In this document: positions 33,542 through 44,807 of the stretch, piece by piece
Layout: each line of letters starts with the position of its first letter
How positions within the stretch are numbered: position 1 is the stretch's first letter
NCBI GenBank assembly: GCA_964035575.1
Contig: OZ037848.1
Span: forward strand, 1,240,001-1,304,000
Length of the DNA: 64,000 bases
Origin: Rhynchopus sp. YZ270_cl-10
Taxonomy: Eukaryota > Euglenozoa > Diplonemea > Diplonemida > Diplonemidae
Direction of reading: 5' to 3'
Notes under the pieces: model-generated
What the model saw: only the letters and a program-made list of their open reading frames with translations
Database searches by the model: none
What the model was told of the DNA's origin: nothing
Made by a program: the position numbers and the translations under genes

Positions 33542-34199
33542 AACAGCCCCGCCCCACCTACCCCACTTCCCCCTTCTCCCCGCCGTATCCCTTTTTCTTC
33601 TTTCTTCTTTTCTTTTTTTGCTCGCCCCTTGCTCACTACCCAAGAGAACAGTCGAAAGATAACTTCGTCGGAACGGTAATTCATGCCGGCAAAATTTTTC
33701 CAACACTTTTATCTATCACTACATCACGAAGAACATTGTCTCTTTTTCTTCTTTTTCTTTTTCCTTTTTTAACGGACTCTTTTCCCCCCTTTCTTTATCT
33801 TTTAACTACGGGAGTACCATTTTTTTTTTAAACAATTTTTTATAAAAAAATACAAACCTTCAACGTTCATGCCTTGTCACGCGTCTCCCCTTTAGTGATT
33901 CCCCCCTGCCCCTGCCCCTCACCCACCCTCCAGCCGCTCTCTTCCCGAAGTACAAAAAGCAAAAAAAAAGTAACTTCAAAAGTCTATTACTCCACTGGCA
34001 TTTTTTTTTATCCAATTTTGTTTGTAAGCTGGACCATGTCTTGTAAATAAGATAATTTTGTCGATGCTGCAAAGAAAACAAACAAAACAAAACAAAAAAA
34101 AAAGCAAAGTGGACACCTGGCCGTGTCAACGCAAAAAGAGGTAATACTCTGCAACACATTTTATTTTTTTCAAAAAATCTTCAAAAATCAAAAATAATC

Positions 34200-34250
34200 A
34201 GTGCCTTGCGTCCGCCGATGAACGGTAAGACGTTCGCACTTTTCAACTTT
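34200..34250 (+). repeat. Class C hairpin
   Basis: AGTGCCTTGCGTCCGCCGAT, AACGGTAAGACGTTCGCACT, TTTCAACTTTTT. Confidence 0.75.
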
Positions 34251-34384
34251 TTATTCTGAAAAAAAGCTACAAAGAATTATTGCGGACAGACCCAACTTTT
34301 TTTTTTTTTTTGATAGGCAATTGACAACAACAGAACGAGGGCATATTTCCAAGAAGATTGGCGACATTTTTTTTTTTTCTTTTA

Positions 34385-34430
34385 TGGTGGCTAAGCACAG
34401 AGAGACTCCGGTTTCATCTAATAAACCTTC
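34385..34430 (+). repeat. Class A hairpin
   Basis: TGGTGGCTAAGCACAGAGAG, CTCCGGTTTCATCT, AATAAACC. Confidence 0.65.
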
Positions 34431-34646
34431 TGTCTTAATGCCACTCTGTCAGGAATCGAGGTTTTGCAGAAAAGGAATAAAACCGGCAGCACGCCAGAGT
34501 TTCCTAGCTGTTTCACCTCTCCCTGCTACGTTGTTAAGGATGTAGTGTGCTCTCTAAGTATTTGTTGTCCACTTGCCTTTCTTTTTTGGGTGACATCTGA
34601 GCGCAGAACCCGCCTTGGTGGGGATGCCTGTATCATCGTCCTATGC

Positions 34647-35338
34647 CAGGCCTTTTGCTAACTTTGGGATTTTCCCCCTGAATGGCATGATGGTCAAAAA
34701 AAAATAATTTCCTGGAAAAAAAGTACATTCCGAGCTTTCCCACCTGGTAAAAGCGGTCGTCGCGCGCTTCGCGCGCGCCTCCCTGCCAGCCACAGGGTGG
34801 AGAGGCGAAGGGTCAGCTTTGCAAGATAACAAAAACGAAATCTAATCCTTTATTAACGGTGCTTGGTCTTGCGCCTTACGTACACTAACCGTACAAAATC
34901 AATACGTCTGCCAGAAGCAGGGGCTGTTGCAACGGTTGGGTCACTTTGAAATAACATGGTCAAATTTTTGCAGCTTGGGTCAAGTTTCATTTCTGGCTGC
35001 AAAATGCAAGGGAATTTTTTTAGATATTGTAAAATGGCACCGTAGGCAGGAAGAAAATAGCGTACAGCGCGAGCGAAGCGAGCGGATTTTTTTTGAGGTA
35101 TACCTCCGCGAGCGCAGCGAGCAGAAAAATTTTAAGGTGCCATCATGCCATCATGCCATCATGCCATCATGCCATCATGCCATCATGCCATCATGCCATC
35201 TGGGGGGAAATCCCCAGGTGATGGAGAGCGAAAGCCCTGCCCCACCACCCCCCGTGGCATGATGGTGGCATGATGGAAAACAAAATAAAAAACGCCCAAA
35301 AACGTGGCATGATGGCATGATGGTTAGCAAAAGGCCCG
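34647..35338. mobile_element. Mutator-like element with 9-bp duplication
   Basis: Flanks repeat GTCCTATGC (34638-34646 and 35339-35347). Ends CAGGCCTTTTGCTAAC and GTTAGCAAAAGGCCCG are inverted. A 9-bp duplication is typical of Mutator-like elements. Inside: tandem CATCATGC units at 35138-35200, inverted GGCATGAT units on the right, and a GCGCGCTTCGCGCGC palindrome near 34757. No transposase. Confidence 0.85.
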
Positions 35339-36059
35339 GTCCTATGCAAAAAAAAAAAAAAACAAAAGAAAAAAACAAAAAAAAAAAACCCTCAACAAAA
35401 ATAGCTTGCCTTAACCACTCACCCCCTCTCTCTCTCTCTCTCTTTCTCCCCCATATTTTTCTCTCTCCCCCCCTCGACATATATTTTTCCCCCGAAAACA
35501 TACTCAAAATCTTTCTCTCCACCTACCATTTTTCTGTTTTGTTTTATTTTTTTTTTTTTCTTCTTTTTTTGTTTTTTTTTTACCGATTTTGAAAGACATG
35601 GTATTGCCTGTTTTTGTGGTCGTTTTATCCTCTCAGACGAGCGTTTTCGCACAAAAAAGGATGTAAAAAGCACTGTTCAGTCATTTTGCACGGATAAAAT
35701 TTAAACTACGCATAACTCCCGTATTTGACGCGCAATTTGGAAGTGATTCGGTTGTCAAACGAGAATCATTTTTCATGTGTTCCTGCCTTTTTAGCGCTCG
35801 CTCTTCACGTTTGCCGATTTTTTTTTTTTTAATCCCCATTTTTATCCCCAAAATGCCAGAATTAATAAGACCCCGACTTTCAACTTCTCCATAGAAGTGT
35901 ATGGTTCAAGAAGCATATTTCAGCCAAGTTTTTTTTTCTTCAAAAAAAAAAAAAAAAAAAAAAAAAAGATGCACAATTATTGACACAATGAGTAGCACCA
36001 TTTGCAGTATTTGCATTTTTTCTTTTTCTTTTTCTTTTTTTTTTCTTCCAAAAAAAAAT

Positions 36060-36121
36060 GTGGAGATTGCACAACTGTGGCAGCACAACCGAGGCAACTA
36101 CACATAATCCAACAATTTATC
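36060..36121 (+). repeat. Dispersed repeat E
   Basis: GTGGAGATTGCACAACTGTG, GCACAACCGAGGCAACTACA, AATCCAACAATTTATC. Near full length. Confidence 0.8.
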
Positions 36122-36998
36122 AACAAACTATTATAACTTCGCCCTGTACATTCTATGAATTGAAAGTACAGGTATAGGGGTCAACAAAAATGGCCCCTTT
36201 TTTATTTTATTTTTTTGGTGTGCATATTTTGCAAAAAGTGAAAAAGTAAAGTAAAAAAAAAAGCAATAACAGGTCTCCTGTCTTTAACTTAAACAAAATA
36301 TTTTTTCTCCCAAAACACTCACACAGCTCGGAATCTTCAACCTCCCCACACTACGTTTTTTTTTTTAAATCCCCCCATCAAGCTTTCTCGTTTATACTGA
36401 TAATGACCTTTTTTCAAAGATTGGGTGTCTCGTCCTCGTACTTTCTCTTATTTGATTTGAAAGTATATGTGGGACGAACCTAATTTTTATTTCTATTTTT
36501 TTGCAAAAAGGGCTTTTAACTCTGACATCGACCGTAAGGCTGACGCGAGAATACCCACTTTGTCACGTGGATTTGTATCCACAAACAATTTTTTGAACAC
36601 CTTTGACATTTTTTTTACAAAACCCCACCTATGATGGGCAATTGTCGAAAGAAAAACAAAAAGGGGAAAAATAAATGTCAGACCAGACTTTTTTCCTGTA
36701 GTATTCTCTGACACACTCGTATGAGGTGTGCCGTTTGTGGAACATCCTAGTCTTTTTAGGCATTTTTTTTTTAAAGGCCAGCCCGTTGTCCTACTTACAG
36801 TATGGTTTTTTTTTTTTTTACTGATTCAAAAAAAAAATGTATTGGCACCAATCGAGGCTTAGCTGTAGGTGGCTTAACTAGATTGGTTCCCCAATGACGT
36901 TTTTTTTTTTGCTCTCTCTTTCTCTCTCTCTCTCTCTCTTTCGAGAGGCGTGTTTATGCGCGAGTGTATATTATCTCGCGGAATTCATTTTTTTCTAG

Positions 36999-37050
36999 GG
37001 CCTGCGTCCCGCCGGGTGTACGGTGACGTTTGCACTTCCAACTTCTCTAA
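36999..37050 (+). repeat. Class C hairpin
   Basis: TTTTTTTCTAG leader; GGCCTGCGTCCCGCCGG, GTACGGTGACGTTTGCAC, TTCCAACTTCTC. Confidence 0.65.
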
Positions 37051-37335
37051 ATCTTTCTTCCCCATCTTTATTTCCCCGTAGCGTCTTTTGAGACCCTTTT
37101 CGAAACTTTATACATTGTGATAACCCTACCCATCCACAACGTGAACAGAACACCTTACCCCATTTCCAACCACCTCATTACATACTCCATCCAAAAAAAA
37201 AAAAAAAACAGACTGGACAAATTACTGTACGGCAGTCTACAGTATTTCCTAAGCGCAACCTGACAACGTGCAACGCAGGTTTAAAGGGGGGCGTTCGTCA
37301 AATGTCTGTGATTTTTATTTTTATTTTTTTTTTCC

Positions 37336-37385
37336 AGTGCCTGTCCTCCGATGAACGGTGAGGCGTTTGCACTTTCAACTTTTCT
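37336..37385 (+). repeat. Class C hairpin
   Basis: TTTTTTTTCC-AG leader; AGTGCCTGTCCTCCGATGAA, CGGTGAGGCGTTTGCACT, TTCAACTTTT. Confidence 0.75.
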
Positions 37386-37510
37386 TTTATACCCGCAAAA
37401 TATTTGTTTGGGGTTTCCCAAATCAATCAAAGTACCGCACACACAAAAAAACCTTTTTATAAGCAAACAAAACACAACATTTTGAGTTCAACCGCCAATT
37501 TTTTTTTTCC

Positions 37511-37594
37511 CTGAAATTTTTGGTGAAGATTAGTGGAGTTTAAACACCACAAAACTACACTAAACTCTGCCAAATTTCAGACGAAATCAGGTGG
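37511..37594. mobile_element. Degenerate CCTGATTT-family MITE
   Basis: CTGAAATTTTTGG and CCAAATTTCAG are inverted; the right edge ends AAATCAGGTGG. The inside TTAGTGGAGTTT resembles 5721-5825. Confidence 0.55.
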
Positions 37595-37707
37595 TTAAAA
37601 AAACACAGAATAATTCACATCCAGGTGGGCTCCGTCATAGCTTCAGCGGGTCTCAAGAAAAGAGGGCTGTTGTTGCCAACCTTGGGTTTGAAAAAAAATT
37701 AATGAAA

Positions 37708-37770
37708 GTGGAGATTGCACAAACTGTGGCAACACAACCGAGGCAACTACACTACTCCAACAATCAAATA
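37708..37770 (+). repeat. Dispersed repeat E
   Basis: Full copy, preceded by AAAAAAATTAATGAAA exactly as at 44045-44061. Confidence 0.8.
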
Positions 37771-37988
37771 AATTAAAAAACATCAAACTATGGGTATTTT
37801 CCTGTACGGAATGTAGCCTATGGTTTGGCGCGTTTGATATCAGTTTTTTTTTTCATTGTTTGGGTAATTTTAATATGGCCCAAACGAGGTGGGGGAAGAG
37901 GTTCTCTCAGGCAGTACAAAAAAAAATACGTTATGTACACCTATTGTGTCCTCACCCATCTCATCTCTCCCCCTCCCCCCTTTTTTTC

Positions 37989-38019
37989 AAGGTAGCTAAA
38001 AGTACATTTTAGTATCCAT
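37989..38019 (+). repeat. Class A-like hairpin
   Basis: AAGGTAGCTAAAAGTACATT and TTAGTATCC; the inner stem is CTAAAA/TTTTAG instead of CTAAGC/GCTTAG. Confidence 0.45.
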
Positions 38020-38210
38020 GCAGGCGGCTAACTATGCAATTTTTTTGTCGTTCTTTTTTTCTTCGAAATCCCAAATGCATTTTTCCCGTAGTAAAGTTCT
38101 GCAGGCAAAAGCGTTATTTTTGGGCCCGAAAATATTTGAGCCGCATGTATGGTGCCATCTTATCATATATTTGCGAGGAAGTTAAAGGCGTCCTCTCTCT
38201 TTTTGTTTTT

Positions 38211-38250
38211 GTATGTGCGTGTGCACGAGATGCACATTCATCTTTTCAGT
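38211..38250 (+). repeat. Class B hairpin
   Basis: GTATGTGCGTGTGCACGAG, ATGCACATTCATCTTTTCAG. Confidence 0.7.
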
Positions 38251-39101
38251 TTTATTTTATTTTTGTCTTGCATATGAAAACACGTCAACAACGTGACACG
38301 CTGCAGTGAAGAGGAAAAGGAAAATGCCTTTTTTTTTTTTGGTATCCAGCCCTTTTGAGGGTGATTGTCGATACAAAAAAGAAAGAAGAAAAAATCGTCA
38401 GGTTTCTTCATCGTTGTGAAGATGTGAACACAATCCCCCCTGTTTTTCCCTCCAAAAAAAAGCAAATTAAAACTATAAATTTACACCGACAAAAAAACTC
38501 CCACAAGAAGGAAAAAACAAAACAGACAAAACAATAACCCTGGCATGACAAATCGTGCGCGATTTTTTTCCACCCCCTCTCCACCCTCCCTCCCTCCCTC
38601 CCTCCCTCCCTTTCTCTCTCTCTCTCTCCCCCGTCATGACTTATATTGCACGTTATACCCGAAAGTCTTACCCTACCCCGTGTTTTGAAATTTTGATTTG
38701 TCCCCAGTCAGTTTGCCAATCTTAATGGACAGAAGGTGGTGATGGTTTACGTGTGATCTAACATCATGACTGCATAACCCACACCGTCTCTACCAACAAG
38801 CAATCGTGTAGTGTTTCGACACCCCCCCCTTTTCTTTTTTCTTTTCTTTTTTTTGGATGTGGTCAGTTATAAACTTATAGGTGGCAGTTTTCTAGAAATT
38901 TGATTTTTTTCCTCCCCCTTTTTTCCATCTTCCCACACAGTGTGTATTTTTTTTTTTCTTGCCGTGGTTCCCACTTCATTTACTCACCACCACCACCACC
39001 ACCCTTCCCACACCCCATTATCACAGCAAGGCTTTTTTAAAACAAAAAAAAGTGATTAAGCATAATTGCCACCCACGAGTAGCAATAACACAACAAAAAC
39101 A

Positions 39102-39136
39102 GTGGAGATTGCACAACTGTGGCAACACAACCGAGG
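39102..39136 (+). repeat. Dispersed repeat E, 5' half
   Basis: GTGGAGATTGCACAACTGTG, GCAACACAACCGAGG, then the match ends. Confidence 0.7.
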
Positions 39137-39194
39137 AATAAAAAAAATACCAAGTACGCAACAACTACGCAATATAGGGTTTTCAGGAGCACCA

Positions 39195-39262
39195 ATTAGT
39201 GCGCCTCAGCCACGTCTCAGATAGATTTTTCAGGTCTATTTTCAAGCGTAGTCAGCCTCGCA
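39195..39262 (+). repeat. Partial copy of the 14321-14466 MITE
   Basis: GTGCGCCTCAGCCACG, CTCAGATAGATTTTTCAGG and GTCAGCCTCGC match the right half of that element; the left end is absent. Confidence 0.6.
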
Positions 39263-39514
39263 GGACTCCTCCAACCAAACGTTTGGGGACCTACTGTGTC
39301 CATAGGCAGTCGTGTCGTGGCCAACTTTACGCCAATGTCATATTGGTCTATAATATTATTATTGCTCATCGGATTCAGCAGACGCCCAGTATTGTGTGCT
39401 AAAACACGTGCTTTTCTTGAATCTTTAAATCATGTTGTTCCCCCTTCCCGATCAGGGTGGGGTAATGACTGTATACCTGCCTACAGTTTCCCTGTAAACC
39501 ACTCCCATGCGCAT

Positions 39515-39585
39515 CACTCCGGGGTTCGATAACCCGCGGAGTGTCAGTGCCTGCGTCCCAGAGGCGTGCACTATCAACTTCACTT
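39515..39585 (+). repeat. Class C double hairpin
   Basis: Upper stem CACTCCG / CGGAGTG around GGGTTCGATAACCC, then AGTGCCTGCGTCCCAGAGGC, GTGCACTATCAACTTCACTT. The leader CTACAGTTTCCCTGTAAACC is shared with 50343. Confidence 0.8.
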
Positions 39586-40206
39586 ATTATTGCACATAAG
39601 TAAAGAAGAGAGACTCCGGGTTTCATTGGTCTCTCTTTTTTTTAATATTTTTTTTGTGTAGTTCTACGTGAGCCGTTTGGAAGCGCCCCATTTTTTGCCA
39701 CCTTTAAAAAAAAAAAACACACAGTCAGAAGACGGTGTTCCTCAATAGTTCAAAGTAAACTGACCTGAACCAGTTTTGCAGAGTTGATGAGGGTTTTTTT
39801 CTTCTTCTTCTTCCCCCCTTTTATTTGCTCGATACGTTTGCTCGCCCTACCCTACTCGCCCTCTCATCCACCATAACATTTCTTGTTTGATTTCGTCGTA
39901 CTCTACGTCGTTTATTATTCAAACAACAACAACAAAAAAAAAAAAAAAAAAAAAGAATTCTACCGTGGTTCAACCAAAGTTCCACCAGAGTTAAAATCAC
40001 ACCCCCTCCCACGGTTTCCCAGGGTTCTCCCGTGGTTCCTCACCCATGGGTTTCCCCCATGATTTGAAGTGGATTCTGCTCAACCCCACTGCTTCCCCAT
40101 CCCCCGCCCCCCTCGATTTTTTTTTTTGACTGTACCACGTATCCTGTGAAGAAATTCTGTTTTCTCGTGGCAGTCTAAAATTAAACAAAAAAATTTCACA
40201 GCTATG

Positions 40207-40270
40207 GTGCTTTCGAAAAATCGGTCAAAGATTTGTCAGCGACCTGTCAATATTGACCCTCCCCCGGAGT
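40207..40270. repeat. Small palindromic repeat H, copy 2
   Basis: GGTGCTTTCG, ATCGGTCAA, GCGACCTGTCAATATTGACC and CCCCCGGAG match copy 1 with a 10-bp insertion. Confidence 0.5.
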
Positions 40271-40354
40271 ACTACGCAAACCTATAATGTAGGGAGCGCA
40301 TGCTCCCGCCACTGGCGCTTGCCTCTTGCTTTTCGTGTTTTCTTTTTGAGGTGT

Positions 40355-40449
40355 CCACCTGATTTCCCGGTAGCAACTTTCGGCAAATAACATCAAACAA
40401 ACGCCCAACGGAAAATACCGGCAAACATGGATGGGTCCAAATCAGGTGG
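40355..40449. mobile_element. CCACCTGATTT MITE
   Basis: GTCCACCTGATTT and AAATCAGGTGGAC are perfect inverted ends. The inside differs wholly from the other members. Confidence 0.75.
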
Positions 40450-40963
40450 ACAGTGTTAGAAGAAACGTAGTTGTTTTAAAAAAAATTTAAAAAAAGGAAT
40501 CGTCCAACGTTTTAGATTGTGTTTTTTGGTACCCCTATTCATCATTTCACCCTTTGCGCTGGACAGATTGTACAAATCTGTGTTCGCTGCTTTCAACGAA
40601 AATAGCGCCATTTCTTTTTTTTTTAAAGGTTTACCATTTACTCAATTGGCTACGTTTTTTTTTTTTTACTGAGCCTCTGTGACATCTGCAGTTGGATTGG
40701 TAAGGCTCCCTTTTCCTCCTTGGGACCTCCCAAGGACACCGCTGAACGAAGGGTCACCACGACGCGAATCAGACGCGTCTGGTTTTTCGATAACGATGGT
40801 GTACACGTGGTGCCATCCTCATAATTAGTTCGCTCGTCGGCTAAATGTGGGGGGTGTGTCACGTTAACAAGTTTTCCCAAGGACACCACTGATGTGGGAG
40901 GGCTTAGCATGGTGCTAAGGTTTTGGCCTAATTGCCGTTTTTTCTCTTCTTCCTTTTTTGAAA

Positions 40964-41000
40964 GGGTGCACCGTAGCGTGAAGTGCGCGCACCCTCAAGC
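40964..41000 (+). repeat. Class B-like hairpin
   Basis: GGGTGCACCGTAGCG and GTGCGCGCACCC pair; TCAAGCATTTTTT follows. Confidence 0.55.
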
Positions 41001-41019
41001 ATTTTTTTCCACTATTTTT

Positions 41020-41070
41020 AGTGCCCTGCGTACACCGGCTGTACGGTGCTGCGTTTGCACTTTCAACTTG
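41020..41070 (+). repeat. Class C hairpin with re-paired apex
   Basis: CACTATTTTTAG leader; AGTGCCCTGCGTACACCGGC, TGTACGGTGCTGCGTTTGCA, TTCAACTTG. The apex is CCGgctgtaCGG. Confidence 0.75.
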
Positions 41071-41405
41071 ATTTTTTTTTTTTTTTTTTTTTTTTGAATC
41101 TCAAAAATGTACATCGCCTTTTTTAACGTTTTCTTTTTTAGCTTCATTACTTTATTCTTCCTCTTTTTTTGTGTATTTTTTCCTTTTCTTCAAAATCCCT
41201 CTATATCTTTCTCCTTTATATACCCCTTTGCGAGATGAGTACGGGTGCCGGGTACAATATACATACGGACAAACAGAAGGTGGAATTTATCGAATTTTTT
41301 TTGTCCAGCGGTTATATTTTGTTTTTGTTTTTTGTTCAGCGTGTCTTATGGTATTGTCTCGCGTCACCTTTGCTCACATATTTTTTTTTTTCTTTTTTCC
41401 AAAGT

Positions 41406-41445
41406 TGAAGACGACCTGGCACAGAGAGATGTCATCTTCAACAGA
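41406..41445 (+). repeat. Class B hairpin
   Basis: GAAGACGACCTGGCACAGAG, AGATGTCATCTTCAAC. Confidence 0.55.
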
Positions 41446-41617
41446 ACTTATTTTCTCCTATTTCTTTTAGCATTTATGTTTTAACAAAAAAAATGGGGTA
41501 GTGCCTGACCGTGCATTTCAACGAAGTACCCTCCCCTGCTATCACCCGTGTAGATCCGGTGCGTGCATCAAATTATGTACTATTTTTGAGAAATAAGCAA
41601 AACGGTTGTCTTTTAGG

Positions 41618-41646
41618 CAGCTGCACTAATCCAACAAATTATCTAA
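41618..41646 (+). repeat. Repeat E, 3' tail only
   Basis: CTTTTAG leader, then CTGCACTAATCCAACAAATT. As at 110-146, only the 3' part is present. Confidence 0.5.
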
Positions 41647-41663
41647 GAAAAAAAAAAGAAGTT

Positions 41664-41832
41664 ACAGTAAGACAACAAACGGCGGGGGTAAAAACTAAGG
41701 ACCTTGTGAAAACTTGTCACATTTTGTGATAATTTGTGAAATGCACACCCCCCCGGGAAGCACCAAAGGTGGATTTTGGAATTTCAAAACTTGGAGAGGT
41801 TTTTACCCCCTCCGATGTTTGTTGTCTTACTG
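41664..41832. mobile_element. Tc1/mariner-like MITE
   Basis: TA on both sides (41662-41663 and 41833-41834) of CAGTAAGACAACAAAC inverted ends. The inner halves continue as GGGGGTAAAAAC / GTTTTTACCCCC. TA plus CAGT ends are typical of Tc1-like elements. Confidence 0.83.
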
Positions 41833-42146
41833 TAATCAATTCCCTTATGAAGGCTGAGTATCCACAGAGCATGATAGGATCATCTTTTCTCAAAAAAAAT
41901 CCTCTTTCCCCCCCCCCCCCCTCTGTATGTGATCTCTCCTTGCATGGGGTCATTTCGTCTGTTTTAAAAAATGTCACTACTCAAATGCCTATTGGTGGCT
42001 CGTGTGTTGGTTGTAACTACCTTCCTTCCTTTCTCTCTCTCTGAGTGTTTCGGTGTCTCGTTGACGCACGCCCTCAACCTATTTATTTTCCGTATTTTAT
42101 TTTCGTTTGGGATTGGGAACAACCCCTTTCTCAAAACAAAAGAAAA

Positions 42147-42180
42147 GTGGAAATTGCACCGAGGCAACTACACAAATTCA
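42147..42180 (+). repeat. Dispersed repeat E (short)
   Basis: GTGGAAATTGCACCGAGGCA, ACTACAC; the GTGGCAACAC hairpin is deleted. Confidence 0.55.
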
Positions 42181-42920
42181 AAAAAAAAAAACTGCGAAGT
42201 TCTTGACGACAGGAAAAAAAATAGAAAACGACTGACTGGTGCGTAACCGCTAGCTGTGTTTACCTTTTTATCTTCTTTTCCCACACACCACAACTCTTCA
42301 TACTTCGTGGGGGGAAAAAGAAAAAGAAGAAAAAAAAAAACACAACAGCTTTGCGGACGAAAAGACCCTCTTTTCCTTATTTTACACGATGTCGTTTTCT
42401 ATTTTTTTTTTTTTTTTTAAAGGCTGGCTAAATGCAGAGCGCTATCTACATCTATTTTTTCTTTTCCCCCTTTCTTTTGGGTGCTTCTCTCCGTCTGTTG
42501 CAGGCGGCTTCCTTTCCACATTTTTTTTTTCCCCCATCTTTTTTTTTTTTGCCATTTTCCATTATTTTTTAAAATCTAAAGAGAGACATGAATTCCCAGA
42601 TGTGTTACGCTAATACTGCCAAAAAAACAAAAAAAAAACACACCAGGGGCTCTTCACAGAGCTCTAAAGTTCTGTTGATACTCACAACAGAATTCTGTTA
42701 CGAAAAATAAATATTGACGCAGTGCCCCAGGCTCTGCTGAGAGGCGATGGTCACCCGATTGGCTAAGACCAGGACCGATTTTTTTGTTTTTCTGTTTTTT
42801 TCTGTTATTTTTCTATTATGTGCAACCAACTTTGGGGTGTTTGCAATGATTTTTTGTTTTTTGTGGTTTTTTTTGTGGCATCTACCCCTATGATTACACC
42901 CCCTTTCCCCCCCCCCCCCC

Positions 42921-43766
42921 TAGGTGGGGGCAAAACCCCTATTTTTTTGAGGCATTTCGATTTTTTTGGATTTACGCGCAAAGTACCCGCAAACCACCGA
43001 AAATTTCGGGTCAGAGATGGTTTTGGGGTGTGGTTTGGGGGTGTTCTATAGGTGAGACACCCCAGAGATACAAAAAAATGGAAAAAAATAGCAAAAATAG
43101 ACCATTTTGGCCGTTTGGGCCATATTGGTCAAAATGGCCATTTTTGACCAATATTTCAAAAAAAAAAGCAAAATTTTGTCATCATTAGGCCTGTCTGGGC
43201 ACAAATATGCCCCAAAAATGTCCCGCGAGTCCATTCCGACCTGTTTTGAACACATTTATCGCCCTTTTTGGTGTTTTTTTTGGTGTTTTGAGGTCAAAAA
43301 ATATCCCCTGACTATCCCCTGGCAGCCCTGGGCCGCGACTTGCGCCCTGCTTTTGGACCCCCTCTGGGCCAAAAAATGGGTGAAAACCCCCGAAAAAGCA
43401 CTCCGGGAACCCAGATAGTTCCAAATATCCACTAGAAACCCACCCAAACACCTCAAAAACATGCCAGAAAAATATTTTCAAAAACACACTTTTTTCAAAA
43501 AGTTCATCTGGGCAGGTTGTTTTTTTGATTTTTTTGTCCAAAAATGGTCATTTTACCCAACATGGCCAAAACCGTCAAAAGGCCACTTTTTCACTATTTT
43601 TTTGCATTTTTTCATATTCTGAGGTGCCCTTATCATGGATTTTCGGGTCACAGGGTGTTTCTGACCCATTTCTGGGGGTGTATGAGGGGTGGTTTGTGGG
43701 TACTTTGCGCGGAAGTCCAAAAAAGTCAAAATGCCTCACCCGTCCTGAAGGTTTTGCCCCCACCTA
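42921..43766. mobile_element. 846-bp element with TAGGTGGGGGCAAAAC ends in a C-run
   Basis: Long inverted ends (about 85 bp, roughly 80% alike) start TAGGTGGGGGCAAAAC and include CGCGCAAAGTACCC. Both flanks are C-runs, so a C-rich target is likely but a duplication cannot be sized. The GGGTCACAGGG...GACCC core lies near 43646-43672. No ORF with a domain. Confidence 0.8.
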
Positions 43767-44061
43767 CCCCCCCCCCCCCCACTGTCGTACAAAACATAAA
43801 ATGGCATAGGCCAATATTGAGGCCCACTTACCTATTAAAACGGGAACTTTAGGCGATGTGTCAATAAAAAAAATAAAAAAGGGAACAGTGAGAGAGAGTT
43901 GTTACATCAAAGCGCGCACTCTCTCTCTCATCCATACCATTGGGTTAAGGATGATCTGCATCTTTTCCTTTGAAATTCGTCTGTTGTAAATTCGTTTTGT
44001 TGTACAGATACCCTTTCCTCGGATGGGTGATTTTGCGATACTACAAAAAAAATTAATGAAA

Positions 44062-44119
44062 GTGGAGATTGCACAACTGTGGCAACACAACCGAGGCAAC
44101 TACACTCCAATAATTTATC
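44062..44119 (+). repeat. Dispersed repeat E, split at its tail by a hAT-like element
   Basis: Full copy ending AATTTATC at 44112-44119; the same 8 bp and the A-run resume at 44418. Confidence 0.85.
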
Positions 44120-44417
44120 CAGGCACTCCGCTAGGTACTAAAGTTCTGTTGATTGTCAACAGAACTTTTTGAAAATGGGGAAAAAAAGAAAAAAAAAAAA
44201 AGTTCTGCTAAGTGGTTCAGACCCGTTCTACCTGTCAAAAAAGCTCAGGAGAAGAAGATATGGAGAGGTGAGTGCTCAAACGTCCCAAAAAAGTCAAAAT
44301 CGGGCGTTGGTAAAAAAAAAAGTTGCGTACCGTGCGCCTGCGGCGCAAGCATGTACCCCACCAACGTGGACCATCAACAGAATATTTTCAAAATCAGAAA
44401 TCCTAGCGGAGAGCCTG
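44120..44417. mobile_element. Non-autonomous hAT-like element 4
   Basis: Ends CAGGCACTCCGCTAGG and CCTAGCGGAGAGCCTG; perfect 8-bp duplication AATTTATC (44112-44119 and 44418-44425). It contains the hairpin AAGTTCTGTTGATTGTCAAC and the GCGTACCGTGCGCCTGCGGC module also found in hAT-like elements 1 and 3. Confidence 0.9.
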
Positions 44418-44745
44418 AATTTATCAAAAAAAAAAAAAAAAAAAAAACTGAACACCACCCATCTATGAATCGATTAGACTCGAAACGGCCCCCTTCCCCC
44501 AGCTGAGCTTTTCCCCCCCCCTCCTTTCTCGGAGGGGTCTTCTTGCCTACAGTACAGGGAAACTCCTTTTTTTTCTTTTTTTTTTTTCTGATTTATCCGT
44601 TTCCTTCCTCTCTCTCCGCGCACAACCTATAAATAAAATAAAAAACGCATTTTTTTTTTTTCTATTTCGCGTTTGCGTTGTGTTGTGGGCCCATCAAAAC
44701 CTACATATTTTGTCTTATTTTTGTTTTGTTTTTGTTTTGATTTAC

Positions 44746-44797
44746 AGTACCTCCGTCTGCCTATAAACGGTGATGCGGTGGGTACTTTCAACTTCTC
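44746..44797 (+). repeat. Class C hairpin with compensatory outer stem
   Basis: GATTTACAG leader. The outer stem is AGTAC/GTACT where most members have AGTGC/GCACT. TTCAACTTCTC tail. Confidence 0.75.
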
Positions 44798-44807
44798 TTT
44801 TGTATTT

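Larger units (their letters stand above)
35348..40354. other. Gene-free stretch
   Basis: T/C-rich DNA with several hairpins, repeat E copies, a (CCCT)n tract near 38580-38610 and degenerate MITE remnants. No open frame has convincing coding character. Confidence 0.55.
40450..42920. other. Gene-free stretch
   Basis: Class B and C hairpins, a Tc1-like MITE (41664-41832) and repeat E remnants. A hairpin CTAAAGTTCTGTTGA near 42665-42697 resembles one inside 44120-44417. No supported gene. Confidence 0.5.

Noticed and set aside
39515-39543. tRNA gene (GGTTCGATAACC resembles a B box)
   Set aside because: No A box at the right distance, no cloverleaf, and the same loop sits in re-paired stems at 45943 and 50377.
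42640-42745. A further hAT-like element (CAGGGGCTCT ... GGCTCTG)
   Set aside because: The candidate ends do not match well and no 8-bp duplication is present.
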